DNA of 14,381 nucleotides from Deltaproteobacteria bacterium (GCA_021799555.1 JAJZAG010000056.1:1-14381); one strand, 5' to 3'. Numbered from the stretch's first letter, positions 1 to 6,751 are shown. The notes: generated by a model from the sequence alone, not told the origin. Made by a program: numbers and translations.

Positions 1-222
1 ATGCTGCGTCTCGCCCTTGATTACCGCGCCGAGCAATACGATCGCGTCAATATCCTTTCGCCGGATGAGCCGCTTGATCGCGGGACCCATGTCGAAGACT
101 CCGGGTACGTGGACGATCGCCGCGACTTGGGCGCCGTGGTGCTCGGCGTGGCGTTCGGCCCGCTCGAGCATTCGCGAGGTCACGTCGTAATTGAAATCCG
201 AAACAATAATTGCGAGCCGCAT
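1..222 (-). CDS. ribH: 6,7-dimethyl-8-ribityllumazine synthase, archaeal-like type (partial, N-terminal 74 residues)
   Basis: Lumazine synthase condenses 5-amino-6-ribitylamino-uracil with dihydroxybutanone phosphate in riboflavin synthesis (cytoplasm). The frame opens with MRLAIIVSDFNYDVT, where SDFN matches the substrate-binding (A/S)xFN of the family. It continues with VPGVFDMGPAIKRL (bacterial enzymes usually read PGAFE(I/L)P) and IDAIVLLGAVIKGETQH. The VFDM wording and the compact N-terminus resemble archaeal RibH. The last residue in the window, His74, aligns with the catalytic His of the GxTxH motif (His88 in Bacillus subtilis). The remaining half of the protein lies beyond base 1. The ATG at 222 is preferred: GAGGGG at 231-236 is a good ribosome binding site that overlaps the hisF stop, and the gap to hisF is only 12 bases. 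The related archaeal riboflavin synthase is less likely because SDFN and GVFDM are lumazine-synthase features. Confidence 0.85.
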   Translation of the reverse strand, partial: MRLAIIVSDFNYDVTSRMLERAERHAEHHGAQVAAIVHVPGVFDMGPAIKRLIRRKDIDAIVLLGAVIKGETQH

Positions 223-234
223 GCCGCCATCCCC

Positions 235-1020
235 TCAAAGCGCGATCGCGTCGCGCACCTCGATCCCCGCGCTTTTCAGATAACGCTTGAGCTCGGGAAT
301 CGGATACTCGCCATAATGCACGATCGACGCGACTATCGCCGCGTCGGCAGCACCCGCCGTGAACGCCTCGCGCAGGTGTTCCGGCGCGCCGGCGCCGCCC
401 GACGCGACGATCGGAACCGGCACCGCCTCGCTGATCAGCCGCGTGATTTCGAGGTCGTAGCCAGCCTTGGTCCCGTCGCGATCGATCGAGTTGATCACGA
501 TTTCACCGGCGCCCAGGCTCACCCCCTCGCGCGCCCATTCAAGTGCGTCTCGTCCTGTAAAAACGCGGCCGCCGTCGATCACCACTTCATATCCCGATTC
601 AAGCCCGGGCCGCACCGCCGTCTTCCGCACCTGCATCGACAGCACGATGCACTGGCTGCCGAACGCGCGCGCGCCCTCGGCGATTATCCGCGGATTTCGC
701 ACCGCGCCGGAATCGATCGAAACTTTTTCCGCTCCCGCCAGCAGCACCGCCCGCATATCGGCGAGCGTGCGCAGACCGCCGCCGACGCTGAATGGGATGA
801 AGATCTCGCGAGCGACATTCGAGACCACCTCGAGCATGATCGCGCGGCGCTCGTTCGACGCCGTAATATCGTAAAAGACCAGCTCGTCGGCACCCTGCTC
901 GTAGTAGTAGCGCGCCATCGCGACCGGATCTCCGATATCGGCGTTGCCGGCGAACTTCACTCCCTTGGTGACTTTTCCGTCGCGCACGTCGAGGCACGGG
1001 ATGATCCGCTTGGCGAGCAT
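235..1020 (-). CDS. hisF: Imidazole glycerol phosphate synthase, cyclase subunit HisF
   Basis: HisF takes ammonia from HisH and converts PRFAR to imidazole glycerol phosphate and AICAR. The 261-residue (beta/alpha)8 barrel has the usual length. Visible motifs are MLAKRIIPCLDV with Asp11, DELVFYDITAS (45-55), PFSVGGGLR (76-84, phosphate site), NSIDRDGTKAGYD, and IVASGGAGAPEH near the C-terminus. The odd point is residue 130: Thermotoga HisF has VVAIDAKR with catalytic Asp130, whereas this protein reads IVLSMQVRK, placing Gln130 at that position in a gap-free alignment of residues 1-133. Residue 103 is also Asp (SIDSGAV) rather than Asn (SINTAAV). The start codon shares one base with the hisH stop (TGATG) and has no clear Shine-Dalgarno sequence, so translation is probably coupled to hisH. 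The family call is secure; full catalytic competence is less so. Confidence 0.96.
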   Translation of the reverse strand: MLAKRIIPCLDVRDGKVTKGVKFAGNADIGDPVAMARYYYEQGADELVFYDITASNERRAIMLEVVSNVAREIFIPFSVGGGLRTLADMRAVLLAGAEKVSIDSGAVRNPRIIAEGARAFGSQCIVLSMQVRKTAVRPGLESGYEVVIDGGRVFTGRDALEWAREGVSLGAGEIVINSIDRDGTKAGYDLEITRLISEAVPVPIVASGGAGAPEHLREAFTAGAADAAIVASIVHYGEYPIPELKRYLKSAGIEVRDAIAL

Positions 1021-1640
1021 CAGAATTCAAGTCGGCAAAAATTATCGAGCAGCTTAAGCCCGGCCGCGCCGCTCTTCTCGAGATGGAACTGAGTAGCGAC
1101 TACTTTGCCGCTCGCAACTGCCGCGACGAAGTTTACGCCGTAGTCCGACTCCGCGATCGCGACCTTCGGATCGTCCGGAACCGGGAAATAGGAATTCACG
1201 AAATAAAAATGCGTGTTGTCGGGAACGCCCGTGAAAATCGGATGCGCCCGCGTCTGCCGCACCCGGTTCCACCCGATTTGGGGAACCTTGAGCGGGCGTC
1301 CGTCGATCGACCCCGGGTAGCGCGTCACGTGGCCGGCGATCACCCCGAGGCAAGCGGCGCTGTCCTCTTCGCTGCGATCGAGCAGTACCTGAATTCCGAT
1401 GCAGATGCCCAAAAACGGTTTATCCGCGGCCGCGACGTCGCGCCGGAGCACCTCGACGAGTCCGAGCGCGCGCAGATTTTCCATCGTGGCGCCCGCCGCC
1501 CCGACTCCCGGCAGAATCACGCGCCGGGCCGCGCGAATCTTGTCCGCGTCGTCGGTGATCTCGCATCGATGCCCCAAAAATTCGAGCGCCCGCCTGACGC
1601 TGGTCAGATTGCCCGCCCGATAATCGACAATCGCGATCAT
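1020..1640 (-). CDS. hisH: Imidazole glycerol phosphate synthase, glutaminase subunit HisH
   Basis: HisH is the class I glutamine amidotransferase that hydrolyses glutamine and channels ammonia to HisF. The 206-residue protein starts MIAIVDYRAGNLTSV, matching family N-termini. It carries PGVGAAG (44-50, oxyanion region), the nucleophile Cys80 in GICIGIQVL, VPQIGWN (119-125), and His186 and Glu188 in TQFHLEKSG. Most homologues read HPEKS, so Leu187 replaces the usual Pro. The frame remains open upstream to 1694, but the ATG at 1640 is chosen because it matches the conserved N-terminus and has GGAG about nine bases upstream. It is the first gene of a hisH-hisF-ribH operon and overlaps hisF by one base. 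hisA, often found between hisH and hisF, is not there. Confidence 0.96.
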   Translation of the reverse strand: MIAIVDYRAGNLTSVRRALEFLGHRCEITDDADKIRAARRVILPGVGAAGATMENLRALGLVEVLRRDVAAADKPFLGICIGIQVLLDRSEEDSAACLGVIAGHVTRYPGSIDGRPLKVPQIGWNRVRQTRAHPIFTGVPDNTHFYFVNSYFPVPDDPKVAIAESDYGVNFVAAVASGKVVATQFHLEKSGAAGLKLLDNFCRLEF

Positions 1641-1669
1641 GCATTCTCCGTGACCAATCCGGAGCCTGA

Positions 1670-1699
1670 ATTCTACGCTCCCCGCGCGCTCCACAGAAG
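1670..1699 (-). promoter_or_regulatory. Putative promoter for the hisH-hisF-ribH operon
   Basis: On the minus strand a TAGAAT -10 box (1675-1670) lies 18 bases from a poor -35 candidate CTTCTG (1699-1694). Transcription would begin near 1663, giving a leader of about 23 bases that contains the GGAG of hisH. The -10 is convincing but the -35 is weak. No leader peptide or terminator is visible on this side, so any control would be at initiation. Confidence 0.4.
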
Positions 1700-1901
1700 C
1701 ACCGCAATCCGAACCGGGTCCCCGCAGCCTCGAGATTTTCTGCGCAACACACGCGACAGGCGCTCGCGGAGCGGCAGATGCGGTCCGCTCCTAGTCGGCG
1801 CAAGCCGCTCATTCACGGCGACGGCGAAGCGCTCTCCTCGTGCCGGAATCGGCGCGGTCTTGGCTCCAACGCGCGTCCGTCACAAACGGGGAGTGCCTGC
1901 C
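1700..1901. other. Gene-free spacer of the divergent his/leu control region
   Basis: No ORF with plausible protein character, no tRNA and no strong hairpin is seen here on either strand. The open frames crossing it have no ribosome binding sites and no recognisable product. It separates the divergent his and leu promoters and could hold regulator sites that I cannot recognise. Confidence 0.5.
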
Positions 1902-1931
1902 TTGACTAGCCTGATCCTGACCGCTTAGAAT
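1902..1931 (+). promoter_or_regulatory. Sigma70-type promoter of the leu leader
   Basis: TTGACT (1902-1907) and TAGAAT (1926-1931) are separated by 18 bases, close to the sigma70 consensus. A start six to eight bases after the -10 would fall at about 1937-1939, only two to four bases before the ATG at 1941. The transcript would therefore be essentially leaderless with respect to the small leucine-rich ORF. The next features downstream are that ORF, a terminator and leuA. Confidence 0.65.
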
Positions 1932-1940
1932 AGACGCACT

Positions 1941-2024
1941 ATGTTTCGCATCGCGCTGCCCGGACTGCTGCTTAGCCTGGCCCTTACCGGGGCCCTCGCC
2001 GGGTGCGTCGCGGAACGGGCTTAA
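1941..2024 (+). CDS. Leucine-rich 27-residue leader peptide (candidate leu attenuator peptide)
   Basis: The ORF encodes MFRIALPGLLLSLALTGALA followed by GCVAERA. Seven of 27 residues are Leu (positions 6, 9, 10, 11, 13, 15 and 19), including a run of three at codons 9-11. It sits directly behind a promoter and 25 bases before a strong intrinsic terminator that precedes leuA. This is the arrangement of ribosome-mediated attenuators such as enterobacterial leuL, whose peptide also carries a consecutive Leu run. The alternative is a tiny lipoprotein, because GALAGC resembles a lipobox; with only five residues after the Cys that would be a very small product. Its position, not its sequence alone, favours the attenuator reading. 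No Shine-Dalgarno sequence is needed if the transcript is leaderless, as reported for Sinorhizobium trpL. Confidence 0.55.
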   Translation: MFRIALPGLLLSLALTGALAGCVAERA

Positions 2025-2062
2025 GCGCCTTAACCAAAATCCGAGACGAACGCCCTGGGCGG
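1996..2062 (+). promoter_or_regulatory. Candidate antiterminator pairing upstream of leuA
   Basis: Bases 1996-2005 (TCGCCGGGTG) can pair with 2051-2062, which is most of the 5' arm of the terminator. The helix has five pairs, a two-base bulge (2056-2057) and five further pairs, including two G-U. A ribosome stalled at Leu codons 9-11 (1965-1973) would leave 1996-2005 free to form it, while a ribosome finishing at the stop (2022-2024) would cover that segment and let the terminator form. A competing hairpin (1979-1983 with 1990-1994) could act as the protector. These pairings were worked out by hand, without energies. Confidence 0.4.
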
Positions 2063-2099
2063 TGGGCCGATGAAGCCGCCCGGGGCGTTTTCTTTTTTG
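2048..2099 (+). terminator. Intrinsic terminator (attenuator) in the leuA leader
   Basis: The arms ACGCCCTGGGCGG (2050-2062) and CCGCCCGGGGCGT (2076-2088) form a 13-bp stem with a single T-G wobble, extendable to 15 bp. The loop has 13 bases, and the stem runs into TTTTCTTTTTT (2088-2098). It is among the strongest terminator signals in the window, and it lies about 50 bases before the leuA start rather than after a long gene. That points to regulated read-through. Confidence 0.85.
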
Positions 2100-2148
2100 C
2101 CGCCATCGGCGTCTTCGGTCCGCGCGGGGATGAGGAGGAACTGAACCA

Positions 2149-3720
2149 ATGGCTACTACAACCGCCGCACACACCGAATCCGATTGGGTACGGATTTTTG
2201 ACACCACCCTGCGCGACGGCGAGCAGTCGCCCGGCTGCACGATGAACGTCGAGGAGAAAATCGCACTTGCGCGCCAGCTCGAACGGCTCAACGTCGATGT
2301 AATCGAAGCGGGTTTCGCGGCGTCGTCGCCGGGGGATTTCGAATCCGTCCGCCGCGTCGCCGAGGCCGCGCGCGGCCCAATTGTGCTGTCGCTGTCGCGC
2401 ACGCGCGAGGAAGACGTGGATTCGGCGCTCAAGTCGGTCGATAAATCAGCGCGTCCCGGCATCCACATCTTCATCGCGACTTCGGATATCCATCTCAAAT
2501 ACAAGCTCAATATGACGCGCGAAGACGTGCTCGACGCCGCAACCTGGGCGGTGACCCGCGCAAAAAAGCATCTCGACTATATCGAGTTTTCGTGCGAAGA
2601 CGCTTCGCGCTCGGATTGGGATTACATGGTCACGGTTTGCACCAGCGTGATTGCGGCGGGCGCCACGACGATCAACCTGCCCGACACGACAGGACATGCG
2701 ATACCGGAGGAGTTTGGGCGGATGTTCGCGTACATGCGCGAGCGCGTTCCCGGGGCCGACAAGGTGATCTGGAGCGCGCACTGCCATAACGATCTGGGTC
2801 TCGCGGTCGCCAATTCGCTCGCCGCGGTGCGCAACGGCGCGCGCCAGATCGAATGCACGCTCAATGGAATCGGCGAACGCGCGGGCAACTGCTCGATGGA
2901 AGAAGTCGTCATGGCGATGAAGACGCGCCACGATCTGATGGGCGTGCAGTCGCGTGTCAATACGCGCCAGATCTATCCGGCCTCGCGCCTGCTGTCGCAG
3001 ATCATTGGACAGCCCGTGCCCGCCAACAAGCCGATCGTCGGCGATAACGCGTTCGCGCACGAAGCCGGAATCCATCAGGACGGCGTACTAAAGTACAAGC
3101 TCACCTACGAGATCATGAAGCCCGAGGATATCGGGATTCCCTCGAACAAACTCGTGCTGGGAAAACATTCGGGGCGCCACGCATTCACCGCGCGGCTCAA
3201 AGATCTCGGCATCGATACCGACTCGGTCGATATCAATCGGGCGTTCGCCGAGTTCAAGGCGCTGTGCGACAAAAAGAAAATCGTGTACGACGACGATATC
3301 CTCGCCCTCGTCACCGAAGAGGCGCGTCGCACCGTCGATCATTTCGAGCTCGTCGATATGCGCGTGTCGTCGGCGTCGTCGAAGGCGATGCCGCACGCCG
3401 AAGTCACAATGCGCGTGGCCGGAGTCGAAAAAACCGCCGAGGCTGACGGCGATGGAATCGTGGACGCGGCATACAAGGCGATCTACAAGATCGCGGGTAT
3501 CCAGCCCGCGCTCGAACGCTATGCCGTCAAGGCCATCACCGGCGGCACCGATGCGCTCGGCGAAGTGAGCTGTCTGGTGCGTGAAAACGGCATGACGGTC
3601 GCCGGCGCCGGCGCGCACAGCGATATCGTCACCGCGTCAGCGCTGGCGCTGGTTAACGCGCTCAACCGCCTCAAGGGACGAAAATATCAGCCGCTGAAGC
3701 CGACCACCGACGTGCCCTGA
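2149..3720 (+). CDS. leuA: 2-isopropylmalate synthase
   Basis: LeuA condenses acetyl-CoA with 2-oxoisovalerate in the first committed step of leucine synthesis (cytoplasm). The 523-residue length fits the bacterial short type. The N-terminal TIM barrel shows FDTTLRDGEQSPG (17-29) with metal ligand Asp18 and catalytic Arg22/Asp23, IEAGFAASSPGDF, HCHNDLG (211-217) with metal ligands His211 and His213, and GERAGNCSMEEV with Asn247. HEAGIHQDG (304-312) and LGKHSGRHAF (337-346) mark the linker subdomain. Residues from about 390 form the C-terminal LeuA dimer domain, which in the family binds leucine for feedback inhibition. GAGGAGG at 2132-2138 precedes the ATG by ten bases. These motifs fit LeuA better than citramalate or homocitrate synthase. 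Transcription is probably controlled by the upstream attenuator; leuB follows after 194 bases. Confidence 0.96.
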   Translation: MATTTAAHTESDWVRIFDTTLRDGEQSPGCTMNVEEKIALARQLERLNVDVIEAGFAASSPGDFESVRRVAEAARGPIVLSLSRTREEDVDSALKSVDKSARPGIHIFIATSDIHLKYKLNMTREDVLDAATWAVTRAKKHLDYIEFSCEDASRSDWDYMVTVCTSVIAAGATTINLPDTTGHAIPEEFGRMFAYMRERVPGADKVIWSAHCHNDLGLAVANSLAAVRNGARQIECTLNGIGERAGNCSMEEVVMAMKTRHDLMGVQSRVNTRQIYPASRLLSQIIGQPVPANKPIVGDNAFAHEAGIHQDGVLKYKLTYEIMKPEDIGIPSNKLVLGKHSGRHAFTARLKDLGIDTDSVDINRAFAEFKALCDKKKIVYDDDILALVTEEARRTVDHFELVDMRVSSASSKAMPHAEVTMRVAGVEKTAEADGDGIVDAAYKAIYKIAGIQPALERYAVKAITGGTDALGEVSCLVRENGMTVAGAGAHSDIVTASALALVNALNRLKGRKYQPLKPTTDVP

Positions 3721-3914
3721 CCGCGCGGGACTTGCCGCAATTGCCGCGTTCGGCTAAGTGCTAGGGAACTTGATTTTCAAAATTCATCCGCTCCGAAAGC
3801 GCGACGCGGGCAAGCCACTCGGCGCGCCCTCCGCCGCAGTTTTTGTGGCGCGGTGACGATGACCAAACTTAAGCCCCACGAATTCGCAAGCGATCGGAAT
3901 CTGCGCGCTCCTAC

Positions 3915-5021
3915 ATGGCTTACAAAATCCTAGTGCTCAAAGGTGACGGTATCGGCCCCGAGGTCGTCGGCGAAGCCCTGCAAGTCCTCAAGGTGATCGC
4001 GCGCCGCTCCGCGATCGATATCGAGTTCAAGGAAGCCCATATCGGCGGCCACGCGATCGATCATTTCGGCACCCCGATGCCCGAAGAGACGCTCAAGCAC
4101 GCGCAGGATTCCGACGCGATCCTGCTCGGCGCCGTCGGCGGTCCCAAGTGGGACAACCCCAACGCCACCGTGCGCCCAGAGCAGGCTCTGCTTGGCTTGC
4201 GCAAGGCGCTCGGACTCTTCGCCAATGTGCGTCCGGTGCGCGCGGTGAAAGAGCTGCTCGGCGCCTCGCCGCTCAAGCCGGAAATTATCAGCGCCGTCGA
4301 TCTGGTCGTTGTCCGCGAGCTAACGGGCGGAATCTATTACGGGCAGCCGAGCGAAAAACGCAATACCGCGGGTGGCCGCGAGGGTGTCGATACCTGCTTC
4401 TATACCGAAGCCGAAATCGCGCGCGTGTTGCGCTTCGCCTTCGAGCTTGCGCGCAACCGCCGCAGGAAACTCACTTCGGTTGACAAGGCCAACGTGCTTT
4501 CGACCTCGCGGCTGTGGCGCGAAATCGCGACCGAGATCGCACGGGAGTTCAAGGACGTTGCCTGCGAGCATCAGCTCGTCGATTCGATGGCGATGCATCT
4601 CCTTCGGCGTCCCAAGGACTTCGACGTGATTGTGACCGAAAACATGTTCGGCGATATCCTGACCGACGAGGCCTCCGTGCTCGCGGGCTCGATGGGACTC
4701 CTGCCGTCGGCGTCGCTCGGTGAGGAACTCAACAGCGCCGGCTGCCGCGTCGGCCTCTACGAGCCGATTCACGGCAGCGCCCCCGATATTGCCGGCCGCG
4801 ACGAGGCCAATCCGCTCGCGGCGATTTTGTCGGCCGCGATGCTGCTCGAACATTCGCTCGGGATGCGCCCCGAGGCCGAGGTCATTGAGCAAGCGGTCGA
4901 TGCAGTCGTGAAGGACGGCCATCGCACGCGTGACCTGGCCGGCGGAAGCGGCACCAAAACGGTGGGATGCAAGGCGATGGGTCGGCTGGTGAGGGAAAAG
5001 ATCGAGAGCTTCGACGCCTGA
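3915..5021 (+). CDS. leuB: 3-isopropylmalate dehydrogenase
   Basis: LeuB oxidises and decarboxylates 3-isopropylmalate with NAD+. The 368-residue protein begins MAYKILVLKGDGIGPEVV, the standard family start. It then shows LLGAVGGPKWD, RELTGGIYYG with the catalytic Tyr, VDKANVL with the catalytic Lys, IVTENMFGDILTDEAS with the metal-binding Asp residues, and YEPIHGSAPDIAG for NAD. leuC and leuD are not between leuA and leuB. The 194-base upstream gap has no terminator and no convincing promoter, and no Shine-Dalgarno sequence lies at normal distance from the ATG. A 24-codon ORF at 3859-3933 overlaps the start in another frame. The stop shares one base with the next start (TGATG), implying coupling downstream. 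Confidence 0.97.
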   Translation: MAYKILVLKGDGIGPEVVGEALQVLKVIARRSAIDIEFKEAHIGGHAIDHFGTPMPEETLKHAQDSDAILLGAVGGPKWDNPNATVRPEQALLGLRKALGLFANVRPVRAVKELLGASPLKPEIISAVDLVVVRELTGGIYYGQPSEKRNTAGGREGVDTCFYTEAEIARVLRFAFELARNRRRKLTSVDKANVLSTSRLWREIATEIAREFKDVACEHQLVDSMAMHLLRRPKDFDVIVTENMFGDILTDEASVLAGSMGLLPSASLGEELNSAGCRVGLYEPIHGSAPDIAGRDEANPLAAILSAAMLLEHSLGMRPEAEVIEQAVDAVVKDGHRTRDLAGGSGTKTVGCKAMGRLVREKIESFDA

Positions 5022-5986
5022 TGAGCACGAGCCGCGAACCGAGAGTGGCCGTGGTCGGCGCCACCGGCGCGGTCGGCAATCAGATCGTCGAGTTGATCGC
5101 GGCGCGCGCCTTTGCGCATTCCACGCTCAAGCTGTTCGCCTCGAGCGCGGGCTCGTCGGGCACACTCGACGCTGGCGACGAGCACTATCTGATCGAACGG
5201 CTTGACGATCCCGCCGACCTGGCCGAGTTCGATATCGTCTTCCTCGCGGTGCCCGAAGCGCCCGCGCTCGAAATTATAACCGCGCGCCCCGGGCCGATCC
5301 TGATCGATCTGAGCGCCTGCTCGCGCGCGCCAATCGATGTGACCGTCTCGCCCGGCGTGACCCCGCGCGAGCGCGTCGCGGCGCTCGGCGGACGCAAACT
5401 CTACGCGGTGCCAAACCCGATCGCGCACGCGATCGCACTGTGCCTCGGCGCGATTGGTCCGGTCGCCGGCGCAGTTGCGGTCGCGATGCAGGGAGCGTCG
5501 GCAGGCGGACGCGGGATGATTGCGCGCACCGTCGATCAAGCCACCGACCTGCTCGCCGCGCGTCTCGACCTCGAGGAAGACGACATCCAACGCGCCTTCA
5601 ACGCCTTCGCGCGCGAGAACGAGCGCGCACTGGCGGAGCGGATCGCCGAGCAGGCGCTCGCGATGCTCTCGCGTCCGGCTGCGAGAGTGAGCGTCCAGCT
5701 CGCCGCGATTTCGATCTTGCACGGAACGATCCTCACCCTTCACGCGCGCGAAGCGGCTGAGGGTTGGATCGAGGCGCTGCGCGCGGCGCCGGGAATCCTG
5801 TTGGTCGAGGAATCCGAACCGCTGTCCGTAATCGACGCGGTCGGGCAGGAAGCGATCCTCGCGCGCGCCGAAGAGCATCAGTCCGGGGCGGAAATTATGT
5901 GCGCGTTCGACAACACACGAATCGCGGCACTGTGCGCGCTGTGGATCGCGGAAACCTTTGCCCTCAAATCTCCCGTGGGGAATTGA
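5021..5986 (+). CDS. Aspartate-semialdehyde dehydrogenase-like protein lacking the catalytic Cys (Usg-1-like)
   Basis: The 321-residue protein has the ASADH fold. There is an NADP-binding GATGAVG at 13-19, a central segment QGASAGGRGMIARTVDQAT (157-175) matching the family SGAGR(K/R)G region, EALRAAPGILLVEE (251-264), and a C-terminal FDNTRIAALCALWIAE (296-311) matching DNxRxGAALNAVxIAE. True ASADH has the nucleophile in (A/S)NPNCST; here the segment reads YAVPNPIAHAIAL (128-140) with no Cys. Escherichia coli Usg, a paralogue of Asd without known dehydrogenase activity, reads VIAVPDSLTSQ at the same place. An automatic Asd label is therefore likely to be wrong on activity, and a genuine asd should exist elsewhere. 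It overlaps leuB by one base and truA follows, an order in which a true asd often sits. Confidence 0.85.
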   Translation: MSTSREPRVAVVGATGAVGNQIVELIAARAFAHSTLKLFASSAGSSGTLDAGDEHYLIERLDDPADLAEFDIVFLAVPEAPALEIITARPGPILIDLSACSRAPIDVTVSPGVTPRERVAALGGRKLYAVPNPIAHAIALCLGAIGPVAGAVAVAMQGASAGGRGMIARTVDQATDLLAARLDLEEDDIQRAFNAFARENERALAERIAEQALAMLSRPAARVSVQLAAISILHGTILTLHAREAAEGWIEALRAAPGILLVEESEPLSVIDAVGQEAILARAEEHQSGAEIMCAFDNTRIAALCALWIAETFALKSPVGN

Positions 5987-6019
5987 CGCTGCGCCGCCGG
6001 CGGCGTGCGACGGTGCGCG

Positions 6020-6751
6020 ATGCTCGTGAAGCTTACCCTCGAGTACGACGGCACCGCGTATTGCGGATGGCAGCTGCAGGCCGGGCAGGATTCGATCCAG
6101 GGCCGTATCGAAGGCGCGCTCGCGCGAATCTTCGGCGTTCCCGTACGCGTGTACGGAGCGGGCCGCACCGACACGGGCGTGCACGCGCGCGGACAGGTCG
6201 CGGCAATCCGCACGCCGCGCGACTTCCCACTCGCGGATCTCCGCCGCGCGCTCAACGCGACTCTCCCGCGCGATATCGTGGTGCTCGACGCCGCGCCCGC
6301 GCCTGAAAACTTTGATCCGCGCCGCTCCGCACGCTCGCGCGTTTACGAGTACCGCGTGCTCAATCGCGCGGTCGCGTCGGCCTTTGAGCACCGATACGCG
6401 CACCTCGTGCGCGCCGCGCTCGATCTCGGTGCGATGCGCGAGGCGGCCGCGGGGTTCGTCGGCGAGCATGACTTCGCCGCGATGCGCACGCTCGGCTCGG
6501 AGGAGCGCTCGACGACGCGCCGCGTGATCGCAAGCGATTGGCGTCGCGAAGGCGACCTGCTCATCTATCGCGTTGAGGCATCGAGCTTTCTGCGCCACAT
6601 GGTGCGCACGATGGTGGCGGCGATGCTCGAGGTGGGGCGCGGCCGAATCGCCGCCACGGAGATCGCATCGATACTCGCGTCGCGCGACCGCGCACGCGCT
6701 CCCGCAGCCGCGCCGGCTTGCGGGCTCTACCTGGTCGAAGTGCGCTACTGA
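6020..6751 (+). CDS. truA: tRNA pseudouridine(38-40) synthase
   Basis: TruA isomerises uridines 38-40 in the anticodon arm of many tRNAs. The 243-residue protein starts MLVKLTLEYDGTAYCGWQ, the usual TruA N-terminus. GAGRTDTGVHA (46-56) holds the catalytic Asp51, and further on come YEYRV and FLRHMVRTMV near the C-terminus, both family hallmarks. A GTG at 6005 in the same frame would add five residues (MRRCA); neither start has a clear Shine-Dalgarno sequence, and ATG 6020 is preferred by family alignment. It begins 33 bases after the Asd-like stop and is the last gene of the leu operon. No clear terminator follows. Confidence 0.96.
   Translation: MLVKLTLEYDGTAYCGWQLQAGQDSIQGRIEGALARIFGVPVRVYGAGRTDTGVHARGQVAAIRTPRDFPLADLRRALNATLPRDIVVLDAAPAPENFDPRRSARSRVYEYRVLNRAVASAFEHRYAHLVRAALDLGAMREAAAGFVGEHDFAAMRTLGSEERSTTRRVIASDWRREGDLLIYRVEASSFLRHMVRTMVAAMLEVGRGRIAATEIASILASRDRARAPAAAPACGLYLVEVRY

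Noticed and set aside
1..1092. A 363-codon plus-strand open frame opposite ribH and hisF
   Set aside because: It is the mirror of two secure genes, with low-complexity Arg/His-rich translation and no ribosome binding site.
1700..1745. A possible tRNA T-arm on the minus strand (GGTTCGGATTGC)
   Set aside because: There is no matching five-base T-stem, no acceptor stem and no anticodon arm around it.
2130..2144. A four-codon ORF (ATG AGG AGG AAC TGA) covering the leuA ribosome binding site
   Set aside because: The AGGAGG is fully explained as the Shine-Dalgarno sequence, and the ATG/TGA flanks are expected by chance.
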